This document shows, in pieces, positions 62,605 to 64,000 of a DNA stretch of 64,000 nucleotides. This DNA comes from JABCPE02 sp963530615 (GTDB lineage Bacteria; Bacteroidota; Bacteroidia; Flavobacteriales; Weeksellaceae). Below the pieces are notes generated by a model. That model did not search any database and was not told the DNA's origin. It saw only the letters and a list, made by a program, of their open reading frames with translations. The DNA lies in the NCBI GenBank assembly GCA_963530615.1, contig CAUSDX010000003.1, positions 129,674-193,673 on the forward strand. The letters are read 5' to 3'. Numbering within the stretch: position 1 is the first letter of the stretch; the number at the start of each line of letters is the position of its first letter. The translations under genes were made by a program, and so were the position numbers.

Positions 62605-64000
62605 TGATTTTCACGGCGTGAAATACAACGACAAAAAAATGGAAAGCGGTGCTGGGGAATTGATGACAATGGAAAATTTTCCAGAGGGTTTTGATGAAAA
62701 CACAAAGCAGGAAGATGTTAGAAATTACTTCAAATCTATCTCCAAGAGTGATAAAGTCAAAAAACCGCAGTTCCACGCCACGATTTCTACCAAGTTTCAG
62801 AATCATTCCAAAGAGGAATTGACCGAAATTGGCAAGGAATTCATGAAGGAAATAGGCTACGGAAATCAACCTTATATCATTGTTTTTCATAATGATACAG
62901 AGAACAATCACATTCATTTGGTTTCTACACGAGTGGATAAAAGCACTGGAAAAAAGATTGATGATAGTTTTGAAAAACTAAAATCTCAAAGAGCCTTGCA
63001 AAAAGTTTTAGCTGAGTTACAAGGAGAGAATTTAGATAAGGATTTGGAAAAATTACTTCGCTACAAATTTAGCACGATGAAGCAATTGGAATTGCTTTTG
63101 GAAAGAGGAAGATTTAAGTTGGTTCAAAATAAAAATGATGATACCGCTTTTGATATTCTCAAAAATGGGGTAAGGCAAAAAACTTTGGAGGCTCGACAGA
63201 TTGTATTTCATTCTAAGTCAGATAGCAAAAGAGCCAAGCAAATCAAGGCTTTTTTGGAAAAATACAAGGAAGCTTATTCTAACAAAGTTTTCAAAGTGAT
63301 AGACAACCGAGAAGCAGAAGGGATAGAAGATGATAAAACGCAAAGGAATTTTGCCCCTAAAATAGAATTTGAAAGTGAGTTGCAACACAAAATGCGAGAG
63401 ATGTTTGGGATTGATATTGTTTTTCATCACAAAGATGGACAACAGCCTTTTGGATATTCTTTGATAGACCATAAAACCCAGAAAATATTCAAAGGAAGTG
63501 AAATAATGAAGATGAATGAGATTTTTGATTTTACGCAAGACAAATTGGATAAGCGACTTTTTGAGCAGTTGAAAGATTATAATGTTTTCCATTTGGGATA
63601 TAAAAAGGAACTTTTGAGATTTTTGAAACACCATATTCAAAATCAAGACATCAAAGATTTTATGATTTTTGAAAATAAACATAGGAAGAATTTAGAGGAA
63701 TACAAAAAAGTCCAAAAAGAAACATTCCAAGTCATTAAACAGGATAAACAAGATGCAGATATTTTCATATTTAAGGGAGATGATAGTAGGCACTATATGA
63801 TTCATAAGCAGTATCATCACATCCACGAATTGGAAGGTCTTATCGGACAAACTGCTTATCAGAATTTTGCTAATCCTATGTCGCAAGAGAAACAGGTTAC
63901 TTATCAAAAACGAGATGAACTCGCCAAAGCATTAGATGAGTTTTGGTTTGAAATGATGAAAAATACAGGCAAAGGGATTGACCCAGCCGAAGAAGAACGA
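62573..64000 (+). CDS. Relaxase/mobilization nuclease (3' end outside window)
   Basis: The relaxase nicks oriT and leads the strand into the recipient. 476 codons are visible and the frame is open at the window edge. It starts MIVKILSSASNDFHGVKYND, typical of Bacteroidota MobB/BmgA-type relaxases. H68 (FHATIST) and the three-His motif HxDxxxxHxH (H106, D108, H113, H115, in VFHNDTENNHIHLV) are present, as in the MOBP class. The long charged C-terminal part (from about 130) has no clear second domain. The ATG at 62573 lies inside the mobC-like gene, so translation is coupled; a GTG at 62579 is an alternative. Confidence 0.9.
   Translation, partial: MIVKILSSASNDFHGVKYNDKKMESGAGELMTMENFPEGFDENTKQEDVRNYFKSISKSDKVKKPQFHATISTKFQNHSKEELTEIGKEFMKEIGYGNQPYIIVFHNDTENNHIHLVSTRVDKSTGKKIDDSFEKLKSQRALQKVLAELQGENLDKDLEKLLRYKFSTMKQLELLLERGRFKLVQNKNDDTAFDILKNGVRQKTLEARQIVFHSKSDSKRAKQIKAFLEKYKEAYSNKVFKVIDNREAEGIEDDKTQRNFAPKIEFESELQHKMREMFGIDIVFHHKDGQQPFGYSLIDHKTQKIFKGSEIMKMNEIFDFTQDKLDKRLFEQLKDYNVFHLGYKKELLRFLKHHIQNQDIKDFMIFENKHRKNLEEYKKVQKETFQVIKQDKQDADIFIFKGDDSRHYMIHKQYHHIHELEGLIGQTAYQNFANPMSQEKQVTYQKRDELAKALDEFWFEMMKNTGKGIDPAEEER

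Noticed and set aside
62182..63907. Minus-strand open frames across the mob genes
   Set aside because: They are shadows of the mobC-like and relaxase genes, Phe/Ile-rich and without family features.

Overview
The window is 64 kb of an AT-rich chromosome from a member of the Bacteroidota, class Flavobacteriia, probably a Chryseobacterium/Riemerella-type (Weeksellaceae) relative. This rests on the gliding/type 9 secretion cluster gldKLMN, on family-restricted proteins (DUF3078, DUF4230, DUF4270, a stand-alone N-terminal half of glycogen synthase), on promoters of the Bacteroidota form TTG-N(18-20)-TAnnTTTG, and on an atp operon without atpD/atpC. The species cannot be fixed from the sequence alone. 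Most of the window is ordinary core chromosome; accessory material lies at 6.9-9.6 kb and after 61.3 kb.

Layout. 1-7.3 kb: mutL (3' end off the window) behind a DUF3078 protein, the GTPase ychF, a DUF4230/thioredoxin-like pair, a SulP transporter and a small unknown gene. 7.2-9.6 kb: a gene-poor stretch ending in a 21-bp-phased repeat array, then an archaemetzincin-like lipoprotein overlapping an L,D-transpeptidase-like gene whose 5' part is decayed. 9.6-13.5 kb: a class I ribonucleotide reductase locus (nrdB, DUF421 protein, unknown gene, nrdA) with a 22-bp-phased array in front of nrdA. 13.7-19.1 kb: the F1Fo ATP synthase genes. 19.2-25.3 kb: S4-domain protein, recO, a 5'-nucleotidase split over two genes, CHY zinc finger, ABC-F ATPase, nadE. 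25.3-34.9 kb: nuoKLMN, lpdA, a third phased array, an unknown secreted protein, gapA, panC. 34.9-45.7 kb: oxidoreductase, gldNMLK, glmS, DUF4270 lipoprotein, glycogen-synthase-like gene and a 2-hydroxyacid dehydrogenase. 45.8-61.2 kb: idi, two unknown exported proteins, a PepSY protein, ffh, a LolA-like protein, a PAP2 phosphatase/phosphoethanolamine transferase pair, kdsB, ruvC, a frameshifted membrane gene, dnaJ-grpE, clpP, dnaG and asparaginase. 61.3-64 kb: tRNA-Ser followed by the start of a mobilizable element (iterons, large inverted repeats, a mobC-like gene and a relaxase that runs off the window).

How the genes work together. Respiratory complex I membrane subunits, ATP synthase and lipoamide dehydrogenase supply energy; gldKLMN forms the core and motor of type 9 secretion/gliding; kdsB, glmS and the PAP2/EptA pair serve the outer membrane; recO, ruvC, mutL and dnaG serve replication and repair; grpE-dnaJ and clpP handle protein quality control.

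The most unusual signal is not a gene. Three separate intergenic regions (7.7, 11.4 and 32.0 kb) each carry 5-9 degenerate copies of a short word spaced almost exactly 21 or 22 bp apart, two DNA turns. Each locus has its own word, and each array lies just downstream of a minus-strand stop codon. I know of no described element that explains this.
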